Below, piece after piece: positions 17,470 through 27,037 of a stretch of 64,000 nucleotides of DNA (position 1 is its first letter; each line of letters begins with the position of its first letter). The stretch comes from Arthrobacter sunyaminii (GTDB lineage Bacteria; Actinomycetota; Actinomycetes; Actinomycetales; Micrococcaceae), in the NCBI RefSeq assembly GCF_018866305.1, contig NZ_CP076456.1, positions 2,604,001 to 2,668,000 of the forward strand, given 5' to 3'. The position numbers and the translations under genes were made by a program. The notes beneath the pieces were generated by a model. It ran no database searches and was not told the DNA's origin. It was given only the letters and a program-made list of their open reading frames with translations.

Positions 17470-17948
17470 GGAGAAGTCAGCTCCCGAACTGCATCGCGGT
17501 ACGCCTGCAGCGGGCGGGGTGTTCCGGCGCCGGAGCGCACTACGCTTCGCACCAGGCCCTGTTCATCGATGAGAAAGGAGGCCCGCAGCGGACGGCCGAG
17601 GTCGGCGTCGAACGCCTCGTAGGCGCTGGCCACGCGGCCGTGGGGCCAAAAATCCGCCAGCAGGTCAAAGGAATAACCGCGGGCCTGAGAATAGGCACGC
17701 AGGGCATATTTCGAGTCGCAGGAGACCGCCAGCATGCGGACCCCGTCGCGGCCGAATTCCTCCCGGACCGTCTCAAGCTCATCAAGTTCCCCGGAACACA
17801 CGCCTGAAAACGCGAAGGGGAAGAAAACAACAAGGACCGGCTGACCTTGAAGCGCAGACAAACGGACAGGCTCCCCAAACTGGTTGGGGAGCTCAAAGTC
17901 CGGAGCCGGATACCGCCCGTCAGCTGCCGGTGACGGTGTCAGCTCCAA
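17466..17948 (-). CDS. Peroxiredoxin, AhpE-like
   Basis: Reduces hydroperoxides via a peroxidatic Cys. The 160-residue thioredoxin-fold protein has FPFAFSGVCSGELDEL, matching the FFPLAFTGICQGELDQL segment of mycobacterial AhpE; the Cys of GVCSGE is peroxidatic. A second Cys (VSCDSK) is present but not at the usual resolving position of PrxQ proteins. DFWPHG is also shared with AhpE. The start is most likely TTG 17948, five bases after the DUF3052 stop, so the genes form an operon with cobB. Confidence 0.87.
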   Translation of the reverse strand: MELTPSPAADGRYPAPDFELPNQFGEPVRLSALQGQPVLVVFFPFAFSGVCSGELDELETVREEFGRDGVRMLAVSCDSKYALRAYSQARGYSFDLLADFWPHGRVASAYEAFDADLGRPLRASFLIDEQGLVRSVVRSGAGTPRPLQAYRDAVRELTSP

Positions 17949-17953
17949 GGCGG

Positions 17954-18373
17954 CTACTTCTTGCGTCGGGCAACCAGGCGGGTGGCAGCCCAGTCATCGC
18001 TTACTGCCGGCGATGTGGTGACGTGCAGGCCGGCCGTTGGTGCCGCCTCTTCGATGTCTGCGGGAGGAACGTACCCGTCCCGACCGGACTTAGGCGTCAG
18101 CACCCAGACCACTCCGCCGTCGTCGAGCGTTGTAATGGAGTCCACCAGCGCATCCACGAGGTCTCCGTCGTCGGCACGCCACCAGAGGATAACTCCGTCT
18201 ACGACTTCATGGTCCTCTTCGGTGAGGAGCTCACTCCCGACCAAGTCCTCGAGTCCGTCGCGGAGGTCGAAATCGACGTCCTCGTCGTAGCCGAATTCCT
18301 GAATCAGGTCTTGGTCTTTGAAACCCAATCTTCCCGCCACGCTGTTTTCCGTGACGGCTTCGGCCTCGCTCAC
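17954..18373 (-). CDS. DUF3052 family protein
   Basis: 139 residues, acidic, no membrane segment. It contains VAGRLGFKDQDLIQEFGYDEDVD and a C-terminal RLVARRKK, typical of DUF3052, a small actinobacterial family of unknown function that regularly lies divergent to aceE. The start is GTG 18373, with AGGAGGAGTGAA immediately upstream; the longer frame to 18475 lacks a ribosome site and runs into the shared promoter region. Confidence 0.88.
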   Translation of the reverse strand: MSEAEAVTENSVAGRLGFKDQDLIQEFGYDEDVDFDLRDGLEDLVGSELLTEEDHEVVDGVILWWRADDGDLVDALVDSITTLDDGGVVWVLTPKSGRDGYVPPADIEEAAPTAGLHVTTSPAVSDDWAATRLVARRKK

Positions 18374-18733
18374 TTCACTCCTCCTGGTTGACTGCATAAA
18401 TACAAGGGAATCACATATTTGGACGAGATGCGGTGTCTTGGACACAAGCCAACACCTTTTGGGCAGAACCTTCAAGGTTCCGTGGCATGCACCGGAGGGT
18501 TATCACATGTACCCGCAGGTGGGACAGCGGGACCGCGTGCACGGGCGTTGGTTGACCCGCCCGCCGCCGGAAGCGAACAGGCTACGCAAGACGCGCTCTC
18601 CGGGACTAGAGTGGACGGAAGAGGCTCCGGAGGCAACCAGCATCCGCATAGCCGCCGTGATCGTCCGGATTGAAACCGGATCCCCACAGTCGTAATTGGT
18701 GCAGACACAATCTGCACCCGAGAGAGGTTTGCC
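18374..18733. promoter_or_regulatory. Divergent intergenic region, DUF3052 / aceE
   Basis: About 360 bases with no convincing gene. It must hold the promoters of the operon to the left and of aceE to the right. The segment near 18383-18425 is AT-rich compared with its surroundings, suggesting the leftward promoter. AGAGAGG, nine bases before the GTG at 18734, is the probable aceE ribosome site. I cannot assign operators. Confidence 0.4.
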
Positions 18734-21472
18734 GTGGCCGCAGAAGACACAACGGACATCCTGAGCGGGTTAACCAACCAGCTTCCGGACCGTGACCCCG
18801 AGGAAACCGCGGAATGGATTGAATCGCTTGACGAACTAATCCGTTCGCAGGGCACCGAACGCGCCCAGTACATCATGCGTTCACTGCTCCAGCGCGCTGG
18901 TTCCCAGAGCGTAGGCGTGCCGATGGTAACCACCACCGACTACGTCAACACCATTCCCGTCGACCAGGAACCAGAGTTCCCGGGCGACGAGGAAATCGAA
19001 CGCCGCTACCGTGCCTGGCTTCGCTGGAATGCCGCCATTATGGTGCACCGTGCCCAGCGCCCGGGCATCGGCGTCGGCGGACATATTTCCACCTACGCCG
19101 GAGCGGCCACCCTTTACGAAGTGGGTATGAACCACTTCTTCCGGGGCAAGGACCATCCGGGCGGTGGAGACCAGATTTATTTCCAGGGTCACGCCTCCCC
19201 CGGCATGTACGCCCGCGCGTTCCTTGAAGGCCGGCTGTCCGAAGAAGACATGGACGGTTTTCGCCAGGAGAAGTCCCGTGAGGGACACGCCCTGTCCTCA
19301 TATCCGCACCCGCGCTCCATGCCTGATTTCTGGGAATTCCCCACCGTGTCCATGGGTATCGGTCCGATGAACGCCATTTACCAGGCGCAGTCCAACCGCT
19401 ACCTGCAGAACCGCGGCCTCAAGGACACCTCTGACCAGCACGTCTGGGCCTTCCTTGGCGACGGCGAAATGGACGAGCCGGAATCGCGCGGACTGCTGCA
19501 GCTTGCCGCCAATGACAAGCTGGACAACCTGACGTTCGTGGTCAACTGCAACCTGCAGCGCCTGGACGGTCCGGTCCGCGGCAACGGCAAGATCATGCAG
19601 GAACTTGAGGCCTTCTTCCGCGGCGCCGGCTGGAACGTCATCAAGGTTGTCTGGGGCCGCGAGTGGGACTCGCTGCTCGAGAAGGACAAAGACGGCACGC
19701 TGGTGGACATCATGAACTCCACCCCCGACGGCGACTACCAGACATACAAGGCTGAGAACGGCGGGTTTGTCCGCGACCACTTCTTCGGCAAGAGCCCGGC
19801 AACCAAGGAACTGGTTGCCAATCTCACCGACGAGGAAATCTGGCAGCTTAAGCGCGGCGGCCACGATTACCGCAAGGTCTACGCCGCCTACAAGGCAGCC
19901 ATGGAATTCAAGGGCAAGCCGACGGTCATCCTGGCCCACACGGTCAAGGGCTACGGCCTGGGCACGCACTTCGAGGGCCGCAATGCGACCCACCAGATGA
20001 AGAAGCTGACCCTGGATGACCTGAAGGCCTTCCGGGATCACCTTCGCATCCCGATCAGCGACGAGCAGCTCGAAGCCGATCCCTACCAGCCGCCGTACTA
20101 CAACCCGGGACCTGACGCTCCGGAGATCAAGTACATGCTGGAACGCCGGCGCGAGCTGGGCGGCAATGTTCCCGAGCGTCGGGTTAAGCACGAGCCGCTG
20201 CACCTGCCGGACGAGAAGGCCTACGAAGTGGCCAACCGCGGCTCCGGCAAGCAGCTGGCCGCCACCACCATGGCGTTCGTGCGGCTGCTCAAGGACCTGA
20301 TGCGGGATAAGGAGTTCGGCAAGCGGATTGTGCCGATCATTCCGGATGAGGCCCGTACCTTCGGCATGGACTCGTTCTTCCCCACCGCAAAGATCTACAA
20401 CCCCAAGGGTCAGAATTACCTTTCTGTAGACCGGGATCTCGTCCTGGCCTACAAGGAGTCCCCGCAGGGCCAGATCGTGCATGTGGGCATCAACGAGGCC
20501 GGTTCCATTGCTGCGTTCACCGCCGCCGGAACGTCCTACGCCACTCACGGCGAACCGCTAATTCCGGTGTACGTGTTCTACTCGATGTTTGGGTTCCAGC
20601 GCACGGGCGACTACATCTGGGCGGCCACCGACCAGATGGCCCGCGGTTTCATGATTTCCGCGACTGCCGGCCGCACCACCCTGACCGGTGAAGGCCTGCA
20701 GCATGCTGACGGACACTCTCCGATCCTGGCCTCCACCAACCCCGCGGTGAAGACCTACGACCCGGCATATGGGTACGAGATTGGGCACATTGTCCGCCAC
20801 GGCCTCGAGCAGATGTACGGCCCGGATTCTGAGGATCCGAACGTCGTCTACAACCTCATGGTCTACAACGAGCCGATCCAGCAGCCCAAGGCTCCGGAGG
20901 ACCTGGACGTGGAAGGCATCGTCAAGGGCATTTACCTTCTTGCTCCGGCAAAGGTTGACGGTCCCCGCGCTCAGCTGCTCGCATCCGGCGTTGCCGTACC
21001 GTGGGCTCTTGAAGCTCAGAAGATCCTCGCTGAGGATTGGGGCGTATCTGCCGATGTTTGGTCCGTGACCTCATGGAATGAACTGCGCCGCGACGGCTTG
21101 GCCGCCGAGGAAGAAGCATTCCTGAATCCCGACGCCGAACCCCGCGTGCCGTTCGTGACCCAGCAGCTCGCTGGCGCTACCGGTCCGATTGTTGCTTCCA
21201 CGGATTACATGAAGGCTGTCCCGGATCAGATCCGCCAGTTTGTGCCCAACGAGTTTGCAACCCTTGGCGCTGATGATTTCGGCTTTGCCGACACCCGCGC
21301 TGCGGCACGGCGGTACTTCAAGATCGATTCGCACTCCATGGTCGTTCGGACCCTGGAAATGCTCGCCCGCCGCGGCGAGGTGGACGCCAGTGCGCCCGCT
21401 GAAGCCATCAAGAAGTACGACCTGCTCAATGTGAACGCTGGAACCTCCGGCAACGCCGGCGGCGACGCCTAG
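18734..21472 (+). CDS. aceE: Pyruvate dehydrogenase E1 component, homodimeric
   Basis: A thiamine-diphosphate enzyme that decarboxylates pyruvate and acetylates the lipoyl domain of E2, feeding acetyl-CoA to the TCA cycle and to fatty acid synthesis. At 912 residues it is of the AceE (single-chain, alpha2) type. It contains [18 protein letters not shown] (substrate/ThDP His), the ThDP-Mg motif [12 protein letters not shown]...[11 protein letters not shown], and [15 protein letters not shown]. The start is GTG 18734. No E2/E3 gene is adjacent, as usual in actinobacteria. Confidence 0.97.
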   Translation: MAAEDTTDILSGLTNQLPDRDPEETAEWIESLDELIRSQGTERAQYIMRSLLQRAGSQSVGVPMVTTTDYVNTIPVDQEPEFPGDEEIERRYRAWLRWNAAIMVHRAQRPGIGVGGHISTYAGAATLYEVGMNHFFRGKDHPGGGDQIYFQGHASPGMYARAFLEGRLSEEDMDGFRQEKSREGHALSSYPHPRSMPDFWEFPTVSMGIGPMNAIYQAQSNRYLQNRGLKDTSDQHVWAFLGDGEMDEPESRGLLQLAANDKLDNLTFVVNCNLQRLDGPVRGNGKIMQELEAFFRGAGWNVIKVVWGREWDSLLEKDKDGTLVDIMNSTPDGDYQTYKAENGGFVRDHFFGKSPATKELVANLTDEEIWQLKRGGHDYRKVYAAYKAAMEFKGKPTVILAHTVKGYGLGTHFEGRNATHQMKKLTLDDLKAFRDHLRIPISDEQLEADPYQPPYYNPGPDAPEIKYMLERRRELGGNVPERRVKHEPLHLPDEKAYEVANRGSGKQLAATTMAFVRLLKDLMRDKEFGKRIVPIIPDEARTFGMDSFFPTAKIYNPKGQNYLSVDRDLVLAYKESPQGQIVHVGINEAGSIAAFTAAGTSYATHGEPLIPVYVFYSMFGFQRTGDYIWAATDQMARGFMISATAGRTTLTGEGLQHADGHSPILASTNPAVKTYDPAYGYEIGHIVRHGLEQMYGPDSEDPNVVYNLMVYNEPIQQPKAPEDLDVEGIVKGIYLLAPAKVDGPRAQLLASGVAVPWALEAQKILAEDWGVSADVWSVTSWNELRRDGLAAEEEAFLNPDAEPRVPFVTQQLAGATGPIVASTDYMKAVPDQIRQFVPNEFATLGADDFGFADTRAAARRYFKIDSHSMVVRTLEMLARRGEVDASAPAEAIKKYDLLNVNAGTSGNAGGDA

Positions 21473-21473
21473 C

Positions 21474-21505
21474 ACTGATGTTGTCCTGAACTGATGTTGT
21501 CCTGA
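21474..21505. repeat. Perfect 16-bp tandem duplication
   Basis: ACTGATGTTGTCCTGA occurs twice in succession (21474-21489 and 21490-21505), beginning one base after the aceE stop codon. Confidence 0.9.
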
Positions 21506-21532
21506 TCAGGTGTCCTCCTGACCTGGGGCAGG

Positions 21533-21570
21533 AAAAGAACCGTCGCAACCGCGGCGGTTCTTTTCTTTTG
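21533..21570 (+). terminator. Terminator of aceE
   Basis: AAAAGAACCG (21533-21542) pairs with CGGTTCTTTT (21555-21564), followed by CTTTTG. The symmetrical A and T tracts mean it can also serve the convergent HNH gene. Confidence 0.85.
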
Positions 21571-21624
21571 CCTGTAAACCACAGGCCATCAACGGGTGGA
21601 TCCGACTGGTTGGGTGCGTCGCTT

Positions 21625-23354
21625 TTAGAAGGGTGGCGGATCGTCGCCGTAGTCGACTGGAGTCTCGCCTTCAGGGGTCCAGCCCGAAATTCGGGTTGCA
21701 GCAGGTTTCGTGGCTTCCACCCTTGGTCCCGCACTTAGTCCTGTGCTGGGTCGCGTGCTCAGTCCTGTGGCCAGGGTGAGGTGCGGATCGGTCCGGTAGG
21801 TCCGGCCTCCCGGTGACGTCCACTCAATAATTCCCGGGCTGCGTTGGTGGGCTTTCCAGAAGCCCCGGTACTTGAACATGTGATGTCTTCTGCAGAGATG
21901 CTCCAGGTTGTCGTGATCGGTGGTCCCGCCGTGGGACCACGGTTTGGTGTGATCAATTTCCGAGATCATGGCGTTGGTCCGGCACCCCGGGAACCGGCAG
22001 GTTCCGTCCCTGGCCCGCAGCCAGCGCTGCAGCCCGGCAGGAACTTTCCGCCGCCGCCCGACCCGCAGAATCTCTTCAGTGTCCGAGTTTCGTTCCACCG
22101 GAGTCCAGTGCGCCGCCTGCCGGGCCAAACGACGGGCAGCTTCGGGGCTGATCGGCCCGTATCCGTGCAGTTCGGCAGGCTGTTCGTCAGCACCGAACAG
22201 GGTCTCGGCGGTGATCAGGACCAGGATCTCGGTGCGGGCCCGGGCACGTGCCCGGGCCTGGTTATCCTTGGTGTCGCGGCCGCTGTCCCTATCCCTGTCC
22301 CTGCGGTCCCGGTCGCCGTTGCCCGGGCCGTTGCCGTTGCGGTTGCGGTTGCCGTTGTGGCCGGCTTGGATGTTCCGCCGGCCATTGTCGCCAGAGTCCG
22401 GGTTGCTGCTGTCCCTGTCACCGGGGTCCACCTCGCTGGCAGGCCCACTTCGTTCGAGGTCATAACTGTCCGTTGCATCCCTGGCGTCAGGATCACCGTC
22501 GAGCAGGTCGGCCAGAATGTCCGCCCGCAACTGGTCCACTCCCCGCGGATCCCCGCTCCCTGCTCACCCCACGCCACCGTGGTCAGCTGCGTATAAACCA
22601 GCTGCGCCCGCGCTGCCGGCAATAACGCCGACAGCCACGACATCCCGTCCTCCTCCGGCACCAAACACACCCGCCGCCGTTCAAAAGCACTCTTATGCCG
22701 GACCGGAACGGTTTCCGGATACCGATTCTCCCGCAGCCTTCTGGCCTTCACCCGGAACTGGGACGACGTCTGCCCCGCACCCGCGGCCTCCAGCAACACC
22801 GTTTCGAAGCCGGCCAGTTCGGGTTCTGGGACGTTTTGGGATTGGTCCAGCACCGTCTGCACATGCCCGTAACCCAGGTCCCCGTCCTCCAGCCGGGCCA
22901 GCGTTGCGGTGTGGGTGGTGCACAACCGTCCCGCCTCACTCATCAGCATCTTCGCGGTGTTCGTCGGCAGGTGCAGGATGGCTGCGGCTTCCTCCGCGGC
23001 CAGGCTAAAGGTCAGGGCCGGATCCTCCCGGCCAACATCTTCGAGCAGGTCGTCACGGAAGAGGATTTCCATCCGGTGCAGCACTTTGGCCTGCTGGGCC
23101 TGCGCCCACCGCACCAACGCATCCAACCGGGACAACACCACACTGGTTTCGTCCTGGGTCAGGGACTCCGCACCCTGCAGGACCAACGAACCGGTAAGCC
23201 CGTCCCGGTAGGCCGGGTCCATGTGAGCGGTTTCGGGATACCTCGGGGCACTGTCCGGCTCAGCGTTGTAAATCGACAGGCTCGGGCCGGCAGCCTGCCC
23301 GGCACCGAATGCTTCACCAGTGCCGCCGCGTCGAAAAGATCCGTTCTGATCCAT
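21625..23354 (-). pseudogene. DUF222 / HNH endonuclease gene with a frameshift
   Basis: Two overlapping minus-strand frames form one gene. The N-terminal part, from ATG 23354 to about 22560, is a DUF222 domain (helical; DALVRWAQAQQAKVLHRMEI, LAAEEAAAILHLP). The C-terminal part, from about 22555 to 21625, carries the HNH nuclease motif CRFPGCRTNAMISEIDH, SHGGTTDHDN and LCRRHHMFKY. The junction falls between AWGEQG in the first frame and SGDPRGVDQL in the second, inside a G-rich tract at 22540-22565, so a one-base indel has split the gene. Between the domains is a low-complexity Asn/Gly/Arg/Asp linker. The family is multi-copy in Arthrobacter and relatives and its role is unclear. The break could be a sequencing error. 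Confidence 0.82.
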
Positions 23355-23541
23355 GACTTCAGGCTGTCACCTGCCACCGACATTTCCGTCCCGAAAACAG
23401 CCCCAAAAACGCCCAAAACAGAGACTTTCGAGAACCCGAGATACCCGTCTTTTCCAGAAGACTACCTACGCCAGGTGTCTGTTTACCTGCTCAGGTTCTG
23501 CGCACCGCAGATCACCGTCGAGTTCGGATAACGGGACGTCC

Positions 23542-24237
23542 TCAGATCCCGGTCTTGGACACCAGATCGATGTGTGCCTGCATGGCACGCGCCGCCGCCG
23601 CGGGATCAGACGTTTGGATGGCGTCAGCAATGGCTCGGTGAGACTGCAAGGACTGCTCCGGGCGTCCCGGCTGCCCGAGGGATGCCAGCCGGGTCTCCCG
23701 GACCAACTCCGAAATGAACGTCATCATGGACGCCAGGATGGAGGAATGGGCAGCAGCGGCCACGGCTTGGTGAAACTGCTCGTCTCCGGCAGTTCCCCGG
23801 CTGCCGTCGGCAATCTCCGCAGCCATTGATTCCAGCGCCAGGTCGATGGCCGCCAGGTCCTCAGTTGTGCGGCGCTCCGCCGCAAGTTCGGCCAGCTTTA
23901 CTTCCAAGGTGCTGCGGGCTTCGACGATTTCCGGCATCCGGTCGCGGTGCTCGCGCAGTTCGCGCAGCACCGACGCAACACTCGGCCGATACATCAGCAC
24001 CGCCCCGGTTCCGTGCTGCACGTCAATCACCCCCAGGACTTCAAGAGCGACCAGCGACTGTGCCAGCGTGGCCCGGGAAACCCCCATGCGCTCCGCCAGA
24101 TCCCGCTCCGCCGGCAGCAAGTCCCCCGGCCCCAGGCCGGCTGACGCAATATAACCCAGAAGCTGTTCCACCAGCCGCTCATACAAACGGGGCTTGGAAA
24201 CACGAACAAATCCGTTGCCATCACCGCTGCCTGACAT
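23542..24237 (-). CDS. GntR-family transcriptional regulator (FadR/FCD type)
   Basis: A 231-residue DNA-binding regulator: winged helix at ~15-80 (LLPAERDLAERMGVSRATLAQSLVALEVLGVIDVQHGTGAVL) and an all-helical FCD effector domain at ~95-225 with metal/ligand His residues (FHQAVAAAAH, SHRAIADAI). FCD domains bind small organic acids. It is transcribed away from the carrier/CoA transferase/carboxyltransferase genes, the classical layout for a local regulator, as with MatR at matABC. The ribosome site AAAGAGGA lies upstream of ATG 24237. Confidence 0.92.
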   Translation of the reverse strand: MSGSGDGNGFVRVSKPRLYERLVEQLLGYIASAGLGPGDLLPAERDLAERMGVSRATLAQSLVALEVLGVIDVQHGTGAVLMYRPSVASVLRELREHRDRMPEIVEARSTLEVKLAELAAERRTTEDLAAIDLALESMAAEIADGSRGTAGDEQFHQAVAAAAHSSILASMMTFISELVRETRLASLGQPGRPEQSLQSHRAIADAIQTSDPAAAARAMQAHIDLVSKTGI

Positions 24238-24296
24238 GGCGTCCTCTTTCTACGTCCACCGGGCATCCCCACGGCTGAGACGAACTATAGCGGGGA

Positions 24297-24325
24297 TTGA
24301 CAAAGAGACCCAGTGTCTAAGAGGC
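24297..24325 (+). promoter_or_regulatory. Candidate promoter and operator for the carrier operon
   Basis: A consensus -35 TTGACA is at 24297-24302. Just downstream AGAC-CCAGT-GTCT (24306-24318) is an inverted repeat with 4-bp arms, in the position expected for a GntR/FCD operator. The -10 is unclear (AGGCTA near 24323 is the best). Confidence 0.4.
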
Positions 24326-24411
24326 TAGTCCAGTGGTGTGGCCTGCATCACTTTTCAGGTTGGGCCGGCAGCCCGGGGGCAGTGCCGGCTCCTTCGACCA
24401 AGGGAACATAG

Positions 24412-25773
24412 ATGTCCGCTCCACTCCTTTCCATCCTGATACTGGTGGCCATGTTCCTTTTGGCAACAGTGCTGCCGCTGAACATGGGGGCGCTTGCCTT
24501 CGTTGGCGCCTTCCTTCTGGGCTTTGTCTTCCTCGATATGAGCACCGACGAGATTCTCGCTAATTTTCCCGGCGCGCTCTTCCTGACCATCGTCGGCGTG
24601 ACATACCTCTTCGCGATAGCTCAAAACAACGGAACCATTGACCTGCTGGTCCGGGGCGCTGTGAAGCTTGTCGGGAACCGGGTGGCGCTCATTCCCTGGA
24701 TCATGTTTGCCATCACCGCCATCATCACCGCCGTCGGCGCACTCTCTCCCGCCGCCGTCGCCATCGTGGCCCCGATTGCCCTGGGTTTTGCGGCCAAACA
24801 CAAGATCAATCCGCTGATGATGGGCATGATGGTGATCCACGGCGCGCAGGCAGGCGGATTCTCGCCGATTGCCGTCTACGGAGTCACGGTCAACGGCATC
24901 ATCGGTGAAACCGATCTGGAATCCAGCCCCCTGGCCGTATTCCTGGCCAGCCTGCTCTTCAATACCTTCATTGCCCTGATTCTGTTCTTTGTTCTGGGCG
25001 GCAGCAAACTTCGCAGCGGCAAGGTGGGCGGCTTCGTGGAGGAAGTTGCCCAGGCACGGATGAACCTCAGCACCGCAGGCCGCGCCGACGTCGCCTTCAA
25101 GGGATTCGGCTCCGACATCTATGGTCCGCGCGACCCTGCCGGAGACGGTCTTACCGCCACAAAATCCCGCACCGAACTGTTTCCGCAGATTGTGACGATC
25201 GCCGGTTTGGTCGCCCTTGCCGTCATCGCCCTCGGATTCAAGGTTGATGTTGGCTTTGTCTCCATCACCATCGCCGTGATCCTGGCGTTGGTTTCCCCGC
25301 AGGCGCAAAAGGGCGCCATCAACAAGATCAGCTGGACCACGGTCCTGCTGATCTGCGGCATGCTCACCTTTGTCGGTGTGCTCCAGGAAGCAGGCACCGT
25401 TGAGTACGTGTCCGACGGCGTCGTCGGACTTGGTATGCCCCTGCTGGCTGCGCTGCTCATCTGCTACATCGGCGCCGTTGTCTCTGCCTTCGCTTCCTCC
25501 ACCGCCATCCTCGCGGCCCTGATTCCGCTGGCCGTTCCCTTCCTCGCTTCCGGAGAGATCGGCGCCGTTGGACTCATCTGTGCACTGGCCGTTTCATCCA
25601 CGATCGTTGACGTCTCACCGTTCTCCACAAACGGTGCGCTGGTCCTCGCGAATGCTCCCGAGGGCATGGACAAGGACCGTTTCTACAAGCAGATCCTCAG
25701 CTACAGCGGAATCGTTGTTGTCGTTGGACCGCTGGTGGCCTGGCTGATCATGGTGGTTCCAGGCTGGCTCTAA
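24412..25773 (+). CDS. MatC-like dicarboxylate carrier
   Basis: A 453-residue integral membrane protein with about 12 hydrophobic segments. The N-terminal half matches the MatC_N-type dicarboxylate carrier family (MGALAFVGAFLLGF, SPAAVAIVAPIALGFAAKHKI, GVTVNGIIGE), in the ion-transporter superfamily with SLC13. Rhizobial MatC is the proposed malonate carrier. The C-terminal half repeats the pattern (SAFASSTAILAALIPLAVPFLA; VDVSPFSTNGAL), consistent with two inverted halves. The substrate is probably a C3-C4 dicarboxylate; malonate is suggested by the next two genes. It is first in a three-gene operon. Confidence 0.85.
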   Translation: MSAPLLSILILVAMFLLATVLPLNMGALAFVGAFLLGFVFLDMSTDEILANFPGALFLTIVGVTYLFAIAQNNGTIDLLVRGAVKLVGNRVALIPWIMFAITAIITAVGALSPAAVAIVAPIALGFAAKHKINPLMMGMMVIHGAQAGGFSPIAVYGVTVNGIIGETDLESSPLAVFLASLLFNTFIALILFFVLGGSKLRSGKVGGFVEEVAQARMNLSTAGRADVAFKGFGSDIYGPRDPAGDGLTATKSRTELFPQIVTIAGLVALAVIALGFKVDVGFVSITIAVILALVSPQAQKGAINKISWTTVLLICGMLTFVGVLQEAGTVEYVSDGVVGLGMPLLAALLICYIGAVVSAFASSTAILAALIPLAVPFLASGEIGAVGLICALAVSSTIVDVSPFSTNGALVLANAPEGMDKDRFYKQILSYSGIVVVVGPLVAWLIMVVPGWL

Positions 25774-25819
25774 GCCCTGACCGCCCGGCTCCACATCCCC
25801 GCTACAGAAAGAGACTTCC

Positions 25820-27037
25820 ATGAGCTCCACATCCACTTCCCGCGGCCCGCTGGACGGCTACCTCGTTGTTGACCTGAGCCGCGCCTTAGCCGGTCCCCAC
25901 GCCGGCATGATGCTTGCGGACCTCGGCGCCCGCGTGATCAAGGTCGAGACCCCCGGCACGGGTGATGACACCCGCAGCTGGGGACCGCCGTTCGTTGGCC
26001 CGGAAGACGATTTGCAGGCCACATACTTCCTCTCCTGCAACCGCAACAAAGAGTCAATCAGTCTGGACCTCAAGTCCGACGACGGCGTGGCCGTGTTGCG
26101 GGATCTGGTCCGGCGGGCCGACGTTCTAGTGGAGAATTTCCGGCCCGGAGTGCTGGACCGGCTCGGCTTCTCCCCGGCGCAGCTGCATGAGCTCAATCCC
26201 CGGCTGGTGATCCTGTCCATCAGCGGTTTTGGACACGACGGCCCCGAGGCCACCCGCAGCGGTTACGACCAGATCGTTCAGGGAGAAGCCGGCCTCATGT
26301 CCCTGACAGGTTCAGGCCCGTCGGACCCTCAGCGTGTGGGGGTGCCGATCGCTGATCTGCTGTCCGGGATGTACGGGGCCTTCGGGCTGCTGGCTGCGCT
26401 GCTGGAACGCGAGCGCACCGGCAAGGGACAGGTGGTCCGTACATCGCTGCTTGCCGCCGTCGTCGGCGTTCATGCTTTTCAGGGCACCCGGCACACCGTT
26501 GCCGGCGAAGTCCCGGCTGCTCAGGGGAACCACCATCCCTCTATTGCGCCCTACGGCCTGTTCTCTTGCCGCGGCGGCAAGGTCCAGATCAGTGTTGGCA
26601 GCGAGAAGCTGTGGGAAACGTTCGCGGCCACGTTCGGCATCGACACCTCCCGCCCCGAATTTGCCGGCAATGCGCAGCGGGTGCGCAACCGCCCTGCGGT
26701 CATTGAGGCCGTCGAAGAAGCGTTTGCGGAATTTGATGCCGAACCGCTGCTGGAGAAGCTGCGGGCCGCAGGCATTCCGGCCGGCAAGGTGCGGACGCTG
26801 GACGAAGTCTACGAATGGGAACAGGTGCATTCGCAGGGCCTCGTGGTCGACGTCGAACATCCCGTCCTGGGCAAGGTTGCCCTGCCGGGCCCGCCGCTGC
26901 GTTTCTTCGACGCTGAGGAAGGCACCGAAACCACCAACCGCAGCCACGCCGCACCGCCCCTGCTGGACCAGCACGGAAGCGAGATCCGGAACTGGCTGGC
27001 CGGCAGCTCCGAACAGGCCGGAGGCGCGGGCGCATGA
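25820..27037 (+). CDS. CaiB/BaiF family CoA transferase
   Basis: A 405-residue class III CoA transferase, moving CoA between carboxylic acids through a covalent Asp-CoA intermediate. N-terminal VVDLSRALAGPHAGMMLADLGARVIKVE and the catalytic Asp D179 in PIADLLSGMYG are intact, as is GLLAALLERERTGKGQ. The substrate pair cannot be read from sequence. It lies 46 bases after the carrier and its stop overlaps the carboxyltransferase start (ATGA, 27034-27037), implying coupled translation. A role in activating the imported acid with acetyl-CoA or another acyl-CoA is inference. Confidence 0.9.
   Translation: MSSTSTSRGPLDGYLVVDLSRALAGPHAGMMLADLGARVIKVETPGTGDDTRSWGPPFVGPEDDLQATYFLSCNRNKESISLDLKSDDGVAVLRDLVRRADVLVENFRPGVLDRLGFSPAQLHELNPRLVILSISGFGHDGPEATRSGYDQIVQGEAGLMSLTGSGPSDPQRVGVPIADLLSGMYGAFGLLAALLERERTGKGQVVRTSLLAAVVGVHAFQGTRHTVAGEVPAAQGNHHPSIAPYGLFSCRGGKVQISVGSEKLWETFAATFGIDTSRPEFAGNAQRVRNRPAVIEAVEEAFAEFDAEPLLEKLRAAGIPAGKVRTLDEVYEWEQVHSQGLVVDVEHPVLGKVALPGPPLRFFDAEEGTETTNRSHAAPPLLDQHGSEIRNWLAGSSEQAGGAGA

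Noticed and set aside
21625..23354. Two separate genes (DUF222 and HNH)
   Set aside because: The two domains normally form one protein, the frames overlap only by out-of-frame tails, and the junction lies in a G-rich tract.
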